Positions 1 to 12,631 of a stretch of 64,000 nucleotides of DNA are shown piece after piece. Source of the DNA: Rhodosorus marinus (taxonomy: Eukaryota > Rhodophyta > Stylonematophyceae > Stylonematales > Stylonemataceae). A program made the translations under genes and the position numbers. Within the stretch, counting starts at the first letter, position 1, and each line of letters begins with the position of its first letter. Below the pieces are notes generated by a model. The model was not told the origin of the DNA, ran no database searches, and saw nothing but the letters and a program-made list of their open reading frames with translations. The stretch covers positions 1,054,001 through 1,118,000 of the forward strand of contig JAMWBK010000006.1 of assembly GCA_029953675.1 (NCBI GenBank), written 5' to 3'.

Positions 1-81
1 TACTGTGGATACAGGTGCGATGAGGACATTGTCGTTTTGGATGACTTCTTGTACGCGGAGCCACAGAGCATCTTCGGTTAA
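1..81 (+). CDS. Copy 1 (3' end only) of the array secreted protein
   Basis: Only the last 26 codons and the TAA stop are in the window. They equal residues 241-266 of the full copies, with the cysteine pair C242 and C246 and the C-terminal SIFG. The AATAAA at 157-162 and the 3' untranslated sequence match copies 2-4, so this copy belongs to the same 3'-UTR class. The rest of the gene lies left of the window. Nothing in the visible part suggests it is broken. Confidence 0.9.
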   Translation, partial: YCGYRCDEDIVVLDDFLYAEPQSIFG

Positions 82-162
82 GAAGGATTTTTGATAGAGA
101 ACATCCGATATCCTACAAGTATCTAGTAGGGACCCTTTCAGTGGGTTGTACATATCAATAAA

Positions 163-2450
163 TCGGAAACATCCTACTTGCTACAGAAACTTAAGACTCG
201 GAAATTCAGAGCAGAATGAAACAAGAGCTCGGTTTCTCGTCCTTTGGTCATACACTTAACCCAATCGTAGCGCTGTGTTCAATAGGAGTCAGTAGAGTCC
301 TACACTACTGTAGAGCTCTCCACAGTATCGAGTAAATACCAGAAACTAGGAACTAGCATTTGTGGCAAGGCCTGTGCACTTGCACTTGAACTCATTGGAA
401 CGAGAATAATACTGCGCTGCAGAGTAGAACGAAGAGTAAACGATGCCTTTGGCGTCGTTTTCTATTTCGACAGGCAGGCTCGAGAATAATACTGCGCTTG
501 CAGAGATAAACGAAGTGAAGCCGACGGCGTTGATGAAGTTTTCTACCTCGATAACGAGGCTCTAGACACGTATTTTCTTCTCCTATTGATCTTACTTCCT
601 GTTTTGGGTGGCGGTGGATCGGGTCTGTCGGTGGAGAAACGAAGTTGAGATTTCGTCGGCCGTTTGGAAATGGAAAGGGGAGAAGAGGGGCAGGGGCGTT
701 CCGGTAGATAGACGAGTATGGGATTGAATTTCGCCCAACGGAGTGTTGAGATAATTTGCTGCGCGTTCAAGCGGATCACCTCACCTGTCATGCTAAACGG
801 GGGATTTCCTTACATGCAAAAATTTCGCGAATCTACGGACTGTGTTCTTGGGGACGAGCTCCTTCGACCGAGAAACGTCGAAAACCTGCCAAGGGCCAAC
901 GCTAATTCGAATAATGTTGACTCGAGCTAAACGAAGCTTTCAGTAAGATTTGCGCAGCATGAGCCCCATAAATTCTGATTCCCATATGCAACCTAAAACA
1001 TGAGCAGATCCGCTGAACAGGTTGGGGAATTGGCGAGGGCTAAAAGGAGTCGGAATCCATATGTGACGGATTCCCGTCGGATGCATTTCGCGAATACGAA
1101 CGGTTCCAATTTAATAATCGGCTTGTTCACATGCACACCTCGCTTATGGAAAGGGTAAATACTATTTCAGAACTACTCTCCAATTAATATTTTAAACAAT
1201 TCAAGACAAGGTTGACGAAAGGAGCTTTAGTTTTTGAGCCAATACACTGATTTTTCCGTTTGTATTTTATTCGCAACTGGATTGGCTAGCAGTTTTTTTG
1301 TTTTTCTTAAAACGTAGTCGGAATTCGCTCTTTTCGAAGCTAAATTTTTTCTTGTCGACCAATTGTTATACCGAGAAAGAGTAGGCCCCTTTCAAAACCA
1401 ATCCAAATTTTAGCCCCAATATTTTTATTAAACAAATTCATTCAATATATATTGCGCGCTTATGTACTGCTGTCGATGTTGGAGCGCGCGATCTTCACTC
1501 GCGTGGTCTTTTTTTCGCTTCGGGGGTTTTTTCTTCAGTTTCCGATTAAACAGATTCATTCAATATTTTTGCGATCAACTATTAAACACACACAAGGCTT
1601 GCGTAATTATTCCCTCTAACCTGTGTTTCAATGTTTTTTGAAGAATTACGAGCCCGGCTAAGCGTCAGGATCAGCGGGGGGATCTGTCTTTGATTACAGA
1701 TTACATATGCTGATTAGCAAAGGTGACACGGAAAGGTTGAATGCATCATTTTTTTTTGTTAGCGTATTTTATTTTCTATTTACGTGCGGGAGGTTAGGAT
1801 TTCACCCCTTTTGCTACGCGTTTTTTTCATTGAGGATTGGATTTTTTTTGTAGTCCGTTCTAACACAGAGGCGAGGGGATAAAACGGGTAAAGGCCGGGA
1901 AACACAGTGTAATTCTGTCCTGGGATGACACCTCGCCCACGAAGTATGCATTGATGTCCGCTGACAAGGCGAATGTTGCCCCTGGTAAACGGTCAATCAG
2001 GTTTACACGGGAAAAAAATCGGATAAATGAAATGTCACAGATGTTGGGCTGTCCTGCTCAGGCCCGGTTTTCGGGGCTAGCTAACTTTTGAACATTTTCC
2101 AAGGGCCAATGATGGTTTCAAAAATTTTTACTGGGCACGAGTCCCTGGATTCCGGTGCTTGTAGGCAACCAGAACTTTCGACAGATCTGAAAAAGTTCAA
2201 GAAATCCGGCGAGGGCTAAGCCGTGGGAACCTGTATGGGACAGACGTCTGCCGTTTAGTAACGGAAGTCTTTGGGTCCCCTCCTCGCAGGGAAAGGGGAC
2301 GAAAATCAGTACATTCTGTGCTCCTTGTGGATGCAACAAATGGGGCGAACTATCGCAGAGTGCGACGGTGGAAACCTCGATTCCGTTTACCTTGCGGATG
2401 CCTTACTTGGCCCACCACTTTGTCATCCCTATTGTCATCCCTATACAGAC
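163..2450. other. Spacer between copies 1 and 2
   Basis: No gene is supported. The spacer is homologous to those of the other units. It contains a promoter-like block at about 955-1095 resembling the proximal promoter at about 2130-2410, and the 'ttttagcccca' block near 1411. Short reading frames here are not conserved in frame between units. Confidence 0.7.
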
Positions 2451-2459
2451 TATATATAG
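2451..2459 (+). promoter_or_regulatory. TATA box of copy 2
   Basis: TATATATAG in the conserved context ACTATATATAGCTGAT starts 137 bp before the ATG. The same element sits at the same distance in copies 3, 4 and 5, and at 139 bp in copies 6 and 7. The leader that follows has no ATG. Confidence 0.85.
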
Positions 2460-2587
2460 CTGATCCTCCTGCTCCTTCTACATTCGGGTACTCGAAACTC
2501 ATCAAGCACCAGAGACAGTAGCATTGACGGAGACCCAGAGAAGATCAGCAAAGAGACTGTTAGAGAAGACTACATTCAAGGAAGACC

Positions 2588-3388
2588 ATGAAGACTGCTG
2601 TGTATATCGCACTTGTGGCGGCATTGGTTGCCGTTCTCGGTGTAGCAGAGGCGGCGCCGTTCGTCTGCAAGGACCCACACTTCCAGAAGCCCAACTTCAG
2701 GACCATCACTCACGGCCAGAGCCACAACGCACACGGTTTGAAAACCGCCTTCGACTACTTCAAGGATATTCTTGGAGGCAAAGACAACGGAAGCAACCCG
2801 GGACCACTCAGGAAAGGACACCGATCTATCAACTGGGATGCTCCAGTTGTTCCCTTTGAGTTCCCGAGGAAGTTCTTCGAAGAGACCGTCACTCGTGGAC
2901 TCGCTGTCGCAAGCAAGAACAACAAGTTCCGTGTGAGCAACCCGGAACCCAACCACATCGGTGACGACAAGTTCTCCACCATCAACCACCGTGAGTCCAA
3001 GAAGTTCCAGACCTTCAGCCCCAAGAGACTCTTCACACCGATCAAGGACAACGAGTTCTGGATCCGATTCACGGTCCCTGGAAAGAAGACCAAGGCTGTG
3101 GTGAGAGGATTCGGAGCGGTGTTCGTGGGCGTTGACTTGGAGAGAGTGACCAAGATGACTGCCTACGACATCAACGACTGTGTGATCGCGACCGAGTACG
3201 TTGAGGCGAAGAGGAACGGACTGTCGTTCCTTGGATTCTACTTCGAGAAGCCGATCATTGCCCGTGTTGCGATTGAGCTTGGCAACTTCGAGATCGATGC
3301 GAGGAACTACTGTGGATACAGGTGCGATGAGGACATTGTCGTTTTGGATGACTTCTTGTACGCGGAGCCACAGAGCATCTTCGGTTAA
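2588..3388 (+). CDS. Copy 2: 266-residue secreted protein, bacterial-type beta-rich family
   Basis: Residues 1-22 form a signal peptide (MKTAVYIALVAALVAVLGVAEA, cleavage near A22/A23), so the product is predicted to be secreted and to have no membrane anchor. The mature part has, in order, RSINWD (79-84), FQTFSPKRLFTP (140-151), VRGFGAVF (172-179), GLSFLGFYF (211-219) and EDIVVLDDFLY near the end. This order matches a family I recall from bacterial secreted proteins of unknown function (INWD, TFSPQRLFTP, VRGFGAVFTDVD, SFLGV, VVVMDDFIYGEP). Cysteines at 27, 198, 242 and 246 could form two disulfides. It is the most distinct complete copy: A20, D56 and T202 are unique, and K52 is otherwise seen only in copies 6 and 7. 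No intron is needed. Codons favour C or G at third positions, as in highly expressed genes. AATAAA lies at 3464-3469. The biochemical function is unknown. Confidence 0.93.
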   Translation: MKTAVYIALVAALVAVLGVAEAAPFVCKDPHFQKPNFRTITHGQSHNAHGLKTAFDYFKDILGGKDNGSNPGPLRKGHRSINWDAPVVPFEFPRKFFEETVTRGLAVASKNNKFRVSNPEPNHIGDDKFSTINHRESKKFQTFSPKRLFTPIKDNEFWIRFTVPGKKTKAVVRGFGAVFVGVDLERVTKMTAYDINDCVIATEYVEAKRNGLSFLGFYFEKPIIARVAIELGNFEIDARNYCGYRCDEDIVVLDDFLYAEPQSIFG

Positions 3389-3469
3389 GAAGGATTTTTG
3401 ATAGAGAACATCCGATATCCTACAAGTATCTAGTAGGGACCCTTTCAGTGGGTTGTACATATCAATAAA

Positions 3470-6400
3470 TCGGAAACATCCTACTTGCTACAGAAACTTA
3501 AGACTCGGCAATCCACAGTAGAAAAAAACAAGAGCTCGGTTTCTCGTCCTTTGGTCATGCACTTAACCCAATCGTAGCGCTGTGTTCAAGAAGAATCAGT
3601 AGATTCGTACACTACTATAGAGCTCTCCACAGTATCTTGTGAATACCAGAAAGTAGAAAAAACTACCCATCTCAGCAACGCTTGCGCACTTACAGTTCAA
3701 CTCACTGGACGAGCGTACTACTGCGCTGAAGAGTAGAACGAAGAGTATTCGATGTCCTTGGTGAGGTTTTCTATTTCGACAGCAAGGCTCAAGACGCTGT
3801 TTAAAACGCTTGCTGAACTGACTAGAAGCAAACTGCACTTCGCAAACTATCTGGCGGTCCCTAAACCATAGGCTGGAATATCCCAGGAACCATCGGCGTC
3901 CGGGTAGCCTATGGTCGGTCCCTGACTGCAAATGAACGTGTTCATTCGGAGACTGGAAAAGCAAGCCGAGGGGAAAAACAAGACTACTACTGAAGGCGAA
4001 GACCATGGCCTCCAACAACCAAGCAGCGTATATAGGAAGAAACTTGAAGTCGATGAACGTATAAAGTTTGTTGGGAGGCTGAGAAGAAAAACCGAGGGCG
4101 AAAAAGGACTAGTGAAGGCGAAGGTCACGCGCCTCCAACGTCAAAGTAGCGTTCATACGCCTGGACAGGAAACTCAAACGGGCAAATAAGGTGGAGAGCC
4201 GGTCGGAGCGGTCGCGGAACCTTTCAGACAAGGTGAACGGGAACCAACGGAATCCCTTAAGCCAATGCTAGAAGTACCGAGTGGAATACCCAAGGATTCC
4301 GGTACCCGAAAATCAAGTATTCGATTGTGATGCCCGGGTAACCCAGAATACTCCTGCACAGTGTAACTCTTGTTGAGAGTGTACATACGTAGAGCGTGGG
4401 ATATGTCTTAATATGTATGGCTATGAGTTCAAGATGCTCCTATGATTTAGTACTCAGGAAATTTTGTGAGGCTTGGCGCTGTTGGTGGTTTTGAGTTCTC
4501 GTCTACAGTAGTAGAAATGCTTTTGGGTCCTGGGGTCACGTAGTTTAGCCACCCGGCGAGTTTGACTTGTTGTTTGGCGAGGGATCAAAGGGGCTTTTGC
4601 AGTGAGCGAGAAATCGTCGACCCGGAAGACCCATCAGCTGTCCCAAGTTCACTTGCATAGCTGATCTGTAGTATTTTTGAGGTCCGATCGGGAAGACACA
4701 GGCTCCAGGTGCAGAATGGATTCGCGCCCGATGTTTTCCGTGGATCTTACAATCCGCGAGGAGACGATTTGGAAAGTTTGACGCGTGAATCTCTCGAGAG
4801 AGGATTTGGTGTAGAGGACCATCTTGCCAACGACGCTGGTTGGTAGTCCGGTTGTTGTCGGGGGGTTCCGTTAGCTAAAAAAGTGTAATTTGTGGTAAGT
4901 TGCGAGGATGGGTCAGGGGGCACATGTATTTTCTTGATAGCCGCACGAACTGAGAGATTTTGGGTAGGGGAGGTTGTGCTGAGTGGGAAATACCTCGTTG
5001 ACCTGGGGTTGTAAGGCCTCCTGACGTGATGGAATGTGCGTTGTTGCCCTTCCACAAGCCCTGCAATATGCCCGGTCTTGGCTTTTGGCACCCCTCCCCT
5101 CCTGATCTAAAGTGATCCAAAAAGAAGGGTGAGGTATCACGAGCCCAGTACGCCACGGAAAACGGAAAAGTGTTGAATCCAATCGCAGTCATCAGTTTTT
5201 CCCTAGAATCTTGGAACCACCGTAAGCTAGGTTTGCACTTGCATATAAAATTAGACGATCTTACGCTGTTCGACACTGTTCGATAGTGGATTGGCCAAAA
5301 CAGTTTGAGTTTGTCATGAGAACCGAAAGTTGCAATATATTCAAGAATATCTTCACCAAATTATTGCACCTGTTGAATTGGACCTCTCAATCCTGCCTCG
5401 AATTGTTTTCGCCCCCTTTTTTGAAAAATGAAATGGTTTATAGGTTGTGCAAAGCGCCGTCCACGCAGCCGTCAGCAGCCGAGACGAGCTCGGGTTCGGT
5501 GCAACCCGCGCCATAAAGGTCTTCAAGTCTGTTTTGATTCAGTCGGGAATTTACTGGTCTCCATATGCAGCAGATGAAAATTTGTAGTTACTATTATTTG
5601 TTTTTTAGGTTTACATATGCAGACTCCCAGGCTTTTCGTATTGAGCTGACTTCCTTTTTTGTTGAGGGGTGGATCGCGTATGTCGGTGGCGAAACTAAGT
5701 TCAGATTTGGCGGGCGTTTGAAAGGGGAGGGGGAAAAGAGGGGAAGGGGGGTTCCGGTAGATCGATGAGGATGGGATTCTACTCGGTAAACGACGCGTTG
5801 AGAAAATTTGCGTCACGCTAAATGGGGATTTCCTGACACACGAAAATGTCGCGAATCTACGGACTGTATTCTTGGACGGTTCCTTCGACCGCGAAACGTC
5901 GAATATAATGTTGACTCGAGCCAAATGCAGTTTTCAGTAATATTCGCGAAACATGAGCCCGTGAATTCTGGCTCACATATGCAACCTGAAACTTGGACAG
6001 ATCTGCAGAACATTGGGGAATTAGTACAGCTTGAAAGGTATAGGAATCCACACGGCACAGCCGTCTGCCGGGTCGTTTCATAGCCCAAGTTTTTAGGGCT
6101 CTCATCACGGATAACGGAAGAAATTCGGCAGGGTCTGTGCTTATGAAAGATGTAACAAATATGATATACCTTTACAGCGTGCAATAATCGGAATCACGTC
6201 CCAACGACTTCGACACTAACCCATTTCCCTCCCGACTGCCCTCCCCGTTAAACTTGCCTAGCCCAGAACGTCTTGACTCTGCTAAAGTGGTGGTTTGAAA
6301 TACTTGCGTTCCAGGTAGGCCTCAACTAGGTCACGCAGAGGAAGCGTTTAGAGCTAGCCGCTCCACCCGGCGAATCCAAACTCTTAAAAAGCACCTAATT

Positions 6401-7605
6401 CGCCAACTTCTACACCTTCCGCAAGGGGCCCGCGAAAACGGTTAATTCGATTGAACCAAGCATGCTCTGACCAACATATTTAAGTAATTCAAACAACGAT
6501 TCTCACAAGCCCTTATATTTATATAAAAACACACACCTTTTTGTATGCTTCTTATTTATGCTTAATTGGCAGACGGGGTCTGTTTTTCTTAAGAAGCAGT
6601 CTAAATCTGATCCTTTTTAACCTTTTTGGTCTTCTTTTGGCCACGACTATACCTAGAATAGTGGGTCCTCCCAAGTCCCATATGAATTTTAGCCCCATTA
6701 TCTACTCAGAGGTCTGAGGGTATTGATTAAGCCTCAGATCCCTGAGGCTTAATCAATACTCTCCTGATGGATGCCGTCCGATGCGACGTGGAGGACCTAC
6801 TAGGCTCGGTGTAACCTCAGGAGCGGCGTGCTGATCTGCTTTGATTGTTGCTTACACCCCTTGTTTAGCGAAGGTGACAATGAAAGATTCAATGGATCGT
6901 ATTTTTCGGTGAGTTTATTTTTCCTTAATAAAGAGACGGGGGAAAGGGGGGTTAGATTTAGATTCTATCACTCTTGTCAAGCGTGGAGCGTTTTCATGGA
7001 TTGGGCTTTGTGTCGGGTCCATATACAATAAGACCGCGGCGAGGGGCGAAAACGGGTTTGGGGAGGTGGAGAGTGAGAATCTGCCTCGTGCATGGGCACC
7101 TCGCCCAACGCAGTGTGTGGGTAGGTTTGATGTCCGCCGCAAGGTGACTGATGTCCCTATAACAATCAATCAGTTTTGTTCTGAAACAAAAATCGGATAA
7201 ATCAAAGGTCACGGAAGTCGGGCTGTGCTCCTCAGCTCGGTTCTAGTCTAGCGAACTTTTGAACATTTTCCAAGGGCCTACAATGGTTTCGAAAATGTTT
7301 ACTGGGCACGAGCCCCTGAGTTTCGGTGCTCGTAGGCAACCTGAACTTTGGGCTCTGCGGAACTTCAGGAGATCCGGCGAGGGCTAAAAGGTGTGGGAAC
7401 CTATGTTGGACAGCGGTTTATCTTTTAATAGAGGAAGTTTTTCGGTCCCTCGTCCCAAGGACTAAACGAAAATCCGTAGATTCCGTGCTCCTTGCGGGTG
7501 CAACAAATGGGGCGAACTATACCAGAGTGAGATGATGGCAATCTCGATTCCGTTTACCTTGCGGATGCCATGCTTGCCCACCACTTTGTCACCCCTCTTG
7601 CAGAC
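3470..7605. other. Spacer between copies 2 and 3 (long form)
   Basis: No gene is supported. This long spacer includes a segment, about 3900-5400, shared with the spacer after copy 3 but not with the short spacers after copies 1, 5 and 6. A promoter-like block at about 5950-6250 resembles the proximal promoter at about 7290-7580. A strong hairpin at 6716-6763 is listed separately. Confidence 0.7.
6716..6763. repeat. 22-bp inverted repeat with 4-base loop
   Basis: GAGGGTATTGATTAAGCCTC.. pairs with its reverse complement across the loop ATCC, with one mismatch in 22 bp. The other units have only the right-hand arm (for example near 11,697, 'ctgaggcttaatcaatact'). The left arm is therefore a local inverted duplication specific to this unit. 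The function, if any, is unknown. Confidence 0.8.
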
Positions 7606-7614
7606 TATATATAG
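7606..7614 (+). promoter_or_regulatory. TATA box of copy 3
   Basis: TATATATAG 137 bp before the ATG, in the same context as the other copies. From about 7470 to the ATG the promoter is essentially identical to that of copy 4. Confidence 0.85.
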
Positions 7615-7742
7615 CTGATCCTCCAGTTCCTTCTACATCCTGGTACTCGAAGCTCATCAAACACCAGAGACAGTAGCATTGACGGAGACCCAGAGAAGAT
7701 CAGCAAAGAGACTGTTAGAGAAGACTACATTCAAGGAGGATC

Positions 7743-8543
7743 ATGAAGACTGCTGTGTATATCGCACTTGTGGCGGCATTGGTTGCCGTTCTCGGTGTAT
7801 CGGAAGCGGCGCCGTTCGTCTGCAAGGACCCCCACTTCCAGAAGCCCAACTTCAGGACCATCACTCACGGCCAGAGCCACAACGCACACGGTTTGACAAC
7901 CGCCTTCGAGTACTTCAAGGATATTCTTGGAGGCAAAGACAACGGAAGCAACCCGGGACCACTCAGGAAAGGACACCGATCTATTAACTGGGATGCCCCA
8001 GTCGTTCCCTTTGAGTTCCCGAGGAAGTTCTTCGAAGAGACTGTCACCCGTGGACTCGCTGTCGCAAGCAAGAACAACAAGTTCCGTGTGAGCAACCCTG
8101 AACCCAACCACATCGGTGACGACAAGTTCTCCACCATCAACCACCGTGAGTCCAAGAAGTTCCAGACCTTCAGCCCCAAGAGACTGTTCACACCGATCAA
8201 GGACAACGAGTTCTGGATCCGGTTCACGGTCCCTGGAAAGAAGACCAAGGCTGTGGTGAGAGGATTCGGAGCGGTGTTCGTGGGCGTTGACTTGGAGAGA
8301 GTGACCAAGATGACTGCCTACGACATCAACGACTGTGTGATCGCGTCCGAGTACGTTGAGGCGAAGAGGAACGGACTGTCGTTCCTTGGATTCTACTTCG
8401 AGAAGCCGATCATTGCCCGTGTTGCGATTGAGCTTGGCAACTTCGAGATCGATGCGAGGAACTACTGTGGATACAGGTGCGATGAGGACATTGTCGTTTT
8501 GGATGACTTCTTGTACGCGGAGCCACAGAGCATCTTCGGTTAA
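7743..8543 (+). CDS. Copy 3: 266-residue secreted protein of the array
   Basis: Complete intronless copy with the signal peptide (cleavage near residue 22), the four cysteines (27, 198, 242, 246) and all family motifs of copy 2. It has S20, T52, E56, N70-P71, H134, S202, R239 and G266. It differs from copy 4 by a single residue (H134 here, R134 there), and the two promoters are identical for about 270 bp, which points to a recent conversion between the two. AATAAA lies at 8619-8624. The start is preceded by AAGGAGGATC, a purine-rich context shared only with copy 4; the other copies have AAGGAAGACC. Confidence 0.93.
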   Translation: MKTAVYIALVAALVAVLGVSEAAPFVCKDPHFQKPNFRTITHGQSHNAHGLTTAFEYFKDILGGKDNGSNPGPLRKGHRSINWDAPVVPFEFPRKFFEETVTRGLAVASKNNKFRVSNPEPNHIGDDKFSTINHRESKKFQTFSPKRLFTPIKDNEFWIRFTVPGKKTKAVVRGFGAVFVGVDLERVTKMTAYDINDCVIASEYVEAKRNGLSFLGFYFEKPIIARVAIELGNFEIDARNYCGYRCDEDIVVLDDFLYAEPQSIFG

Positions 8544-8624
8544 GAAGGATTTTTGATAGAGAACATCCGATATCCTACAAGTATCTAGTAGGGACCCTTT
8601 CAGTGGGTTGTGCATATCAATAAA

Positions 8625-11600
8625 TCGGAAACATCCTACTTGCTACAGAAACTTAAGACTCGGAAATTCAGAGCAGAATGAAACAAGAGCTCGGTTTCCC
8701 GTCCTTTGGTCGTACACTTAACCCAATCGTAACGCTATGTTCAATAGGGGTCAGTAGAGTCCTACACTACTATAGAGCTCTCCTCAGTATCGTGTGAATA
8801 CCAGAAACTAGGAACTAGCATTTGTGGCAAGGCCTGTGCACTTGCACTTGAACATTGGAACGAGAACAATACTGCGCTGCAGAGTATAGCGAAGAGGAGC
8901 CGACGGAGTGGATCAGGTTTTCTATCTCGACATCAAAACTCGAGAAGCCTGTTTAAAGCACTTGCTAAACTGCCTGGAAGCAAACTGCGCTTCCAAACTA
9001 TGCAGCGGTCCCTAAACCGGCTGGAATATCGCAGCAACAGTCGGCTTCCCGGTAGCTTCTGGTCGGTCCCTGACTGAAAATGAATGTGTTCATTCGGGGA
9101 GACTGAAAAAGAAAACCGACGGGAAAACAAGACTACTGAAGGCGAAGACCATGCGCCACCAACATCAAAGCAGCGTTTATATATAGAAACTTGAATTCAA
9201 TGAACGTGTTTATCAGATACTGGAAAGAGGAAGCCGAGGTGGAAAAAAGACTAGTGAACGCGAAGATCACGCGGCTCTGACGTCAAAGCAGCGTTCATAC
9301 ACCAGAACAGGAAATTCAAACTGGTTTACAACGAGGAGAGCTAGTCGGGGCGCTCGCGGAACAATTCGCAACGTCAACGGGCACCAACGGAATCCATCAC
9401 GGCCATTCTCGAAGTATCGTAGTGGAATAAGCCGGAGCAACGATCCCGCTGTGCGAAAATCAAGTATTCGGTTGTGATGTCCTAGTAAAATGGATTACTC
9501 CTGCACAGTAAAGCTTTCCACTTGTTGAGAGTGTTCATCGGTAGAGCGTGGAATACGTCTTTGGCGCGAGGTCAACTGGGCTTCCGCCGTGAGCGAGTAA
9601 TTCTCGACCCGGAAAACCCATCAGCTGTACCAAGTTCACATGCATCGCTGTTCTGGTTATGTTTTTTTAGCTCCACCGAGAAGGCACAGGCTCCAGGTGC
9701 AGGATGGATTCGCGCTCGATGTTTTTGGTGTTCTTACGATCCGCGACCAGCCGATGTGGAAAGCTTGAAGAGTGAGCCTCTCGAGCGAGGATCTGGTGTA
9801 GGAACCCTCTTGCCAACGACGCTGGTTGGTAGTCTGATTGTTGTCAGAGGTGTCCGTTAGGTGAAAAAGGGTTGCTAGTGGTAAGTTGTTCGGACAGGTC
9901 AGGGGGCGGATGTATATCTTGATTACCGCACGAGCTCAGAGATTTTGGGTAGGGGAGGTCGTCCGTGAGTGGGAAATACGTCTTGGACTTGGGGTTTCAA
10001 CGCCTCCTGCCGTGATGGATTATGCGTTGTTGCCCTTGCACAAGCCCTGCAATATGCCCGGTCTTGGCTTGGCACCCCTCCCTCCTGATCTAAAGTGATC
10101 CAAAAACAAGGGCGAAGTATTATCAGCTCACTCCGCCCGTACGGAAAACGGAAAAGAGCTGAATTCAATGAATTCGCACTCACCAGTTTTTCCCTAGAAT
10201 CTTGAAACCACCATAAACTGCGTTCGCGCTTACATATAAAATTGGATGGTCTTTGTGAGAAACTAACAGTCTTATACACACTTGGACACTATTCGATAGT
10301 GGATTGGCCAAAACATTTTCAGGTTTTCACGAGATCCGAAATTTGTAATATATTCAAGAATATCTTCACCAATTATTGCAAATAGCTGATTTGAACCTCC
10401 CAATCACGCCTCGAATTGTTTCCCGCCGCTTTTTTTTTGAGAAGTGAAATGGTTCGGGTGTTCGCGCAGAGCTTCAAGCTCGGCAGCCGTCAGCAGTCAG
10501 TGAAGAGCTTGGGTCCGGTACGGCCAGCCCCATTGCGGTCTGCAAGTCTGTTTTGATTGCAGCCGGGAGTTTACGAGTCTCCTAAGCGACGATGATGCAA
10601 CAGATGAAAGTTGGTGGTTACTACTATTACTTGTTTTTTAGGAAACCAGATGAAGACTGCCAGACTCTTCGTATTGACCTGAGTTCTTTTGTTTTGAGGG
10701 GTGGATCGGGTATGTTGGTGGAGAAGCGAAGTTCAGATCTCGGCGAGTGCTTGAAAATGAAAGGGGGAGAAGAGGGGAAGGGGTTTCTGGGGTAGATAGA
10801 TTAACTGGGATTGAGCCTCGCCCAACGGTGCGTTTAGAAATTTTCTGCGCGTTGTAAGCCGACCATCTCACCCGACACGTTGAAGGGGGATTTCCTGACA
10901 CATGAAAATGTCGCGAATCTGCGGACCGTGTTCTTGGGGACAAGCTCCTTCAACCGGCAAACGTCGAAAACCTTCCAAGGGCCAACAACAATTTCAATAG
11001 TGTAGACTCGAGCAAAATGAAGATTTCAACAATACTTGAGTAGCATGAGCCCCTGACCTGTCGTTTTCGTAAACCACTTCCCCCTTGGGCGATCTGCAAA
11101 ACATTAGGGGAATTAGTATGCCTTAAAAGCTGTAGGAATCCCTTCGGCACAGCCGTCTGCCGGGTCTGTTTTCGTAACGCAAGTTTTTGGGGTTCTCGTC
11201 ACGGATAATCCAAGAAATTCGGCAGGGCCCGTGCTCCTATGACATGTAACAAATGGGATATTGATACCATTGCAGCGTCCAATAATGGGAATCTCGGTCC
11301 AACGATTTCGACATTAATCATTTCCCTCTCGGATGCCCTTCCCGTACAACCTGCTAGCCCAAAAAGTCTTGAATCTGCTGAAGTGGTGGTTTGAAATACT
11401 ATCCGTTCCACCTAGGTCCCAACTAGGTCACGATGAGGAAACGTTTAGTGGTGGCCGCTCTTCTCCGCGAATGCAAAACCCTTAAAAAGCGCCAAATTCA
11501 CCACTTCTCCGGGCGCCGAGGCCGACTATGAAAACGGGTTACTGCTTTTCGTTTTTCTTAAGAAGTAGTCCTAATCTGATTCCTTCTGAAACTGTTTGGT

Positions 11601-12494
11601 CTTCTTTTGGCCACTACAATGCCTAGAACAGAGGGTCCTCCCAAGTTCCATCTGAATTCTAGCCCCAATACATCTAAACCAATTCTTTAGATCTGAGGCT
11701 TAATCAATACTCCTCCGCTCTATAGATACGGTCCAATGCGACGTGGAGGATCTAGTAGGCTCGGTGCAACGTCAGGAGCGGAGCCGCGTGCTGATCTGTT
11801 TTGATTGATACCTTAAACGTAAGGTTGCACCGAAAGATTCACCGGATCGTATTTTTCGGTGAGTGTGGAGCTTCGTGGAGCTTCGGATTCCTCCAAGCGT
11901 TTTCATCTGGGATTGGATATTTGGCTGGGTCCATCCAGATAAGACGGGGCGGGGGCTAAACGGGAGAGGGGGAGGTGGAGAATGACATCTCCCCCAAACG
12001 GAGCGAGTACGACGCTTGATGTTCGTCGTGCGAATAGTTGTCCCTGATAAACAATCAATAAGTTTTATTCGGAAACAAAAAAAATTGGATAAATGAAATG
12101 TCACAGATGTCGGGCTGTGCTCCTCCGTTCTAGTCTAGCGTACTGTTGAATATTCCCAAGGACCATTGTCCGTTTCAAAAATATTTACAGGGCACGAGCC
12201 CCTGAATTCCGGTGCTCGTAGGCAATTTGAAAATTGGGGAGTCCTGCAGGACTGAAGGAGATCCGGCGAGGGCTAGAAGAAGCCGAAATTATATGGGACA
12301 GCCGTCTGCCGCTTAACAACTGAAGTTTTTGGGTCCCCTTCTCACAGGGAATGGACAAAAATCCGTAGATTCCGTGCTCCTTGCGGGTGCAACAAATGGG
12401 GCGAACTATACCAGAGTGAGATGATGGCAATCTCGATTCCGTTTACCTTGCGGATGCCGTGCTTGCCCACCACTTTGTCACCCCTCTTGCAGAC
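8625..12494. other. Spacer between copies 3 and 4 (long form)
   Basis: No gene is supported. It resembles the spacer after copy 2, including the long-form segment around 9060-10,400. A distal promoter-like block lies at about 11,040-11,350 and the proximal promoter at about 12,180-12,470. Confidence 0.7.
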
Positions 12495-12503
12495 TATATA
12501 TAG
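12495..12503 (+). promoter_or_regulatory. TATA box of copy 4
   Basis: TATATATAG 137 bp before the ATG, in the same context and with the same following leader as copy 3. Confidence 0.85.
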
Positions 12504-12631
12504 CTGATCCTCCAGTTCCTTCTACATCCTGGTACTCGAAGCTCATCAAACACCAGAGACAGTAGCATTGACGGAGACCCAGAGAAGATCAGCAAAGAGA
12601 CTGTTAGAGAAGACTACATTCAAGGAGGATC

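Noticed and set aside
2524-2859. Plus-strand frame overlapping the start of copy 2 (MTETQRRSAKR...) and its counterparts
   Set aside because: It opens with TTG, not ATG, and overlaps the secreted protein in another frame. The leader has no ATG.
2576-3460. 294-codon minus-strand frame opposite copy 2 (and the similar frames opposite copies 3-7)
   Set aside because: It exists because the sense codons avoid certain third-position bases. It follows the sense gene in every copy, shows no protein features, and is shortened in copies 4-7.
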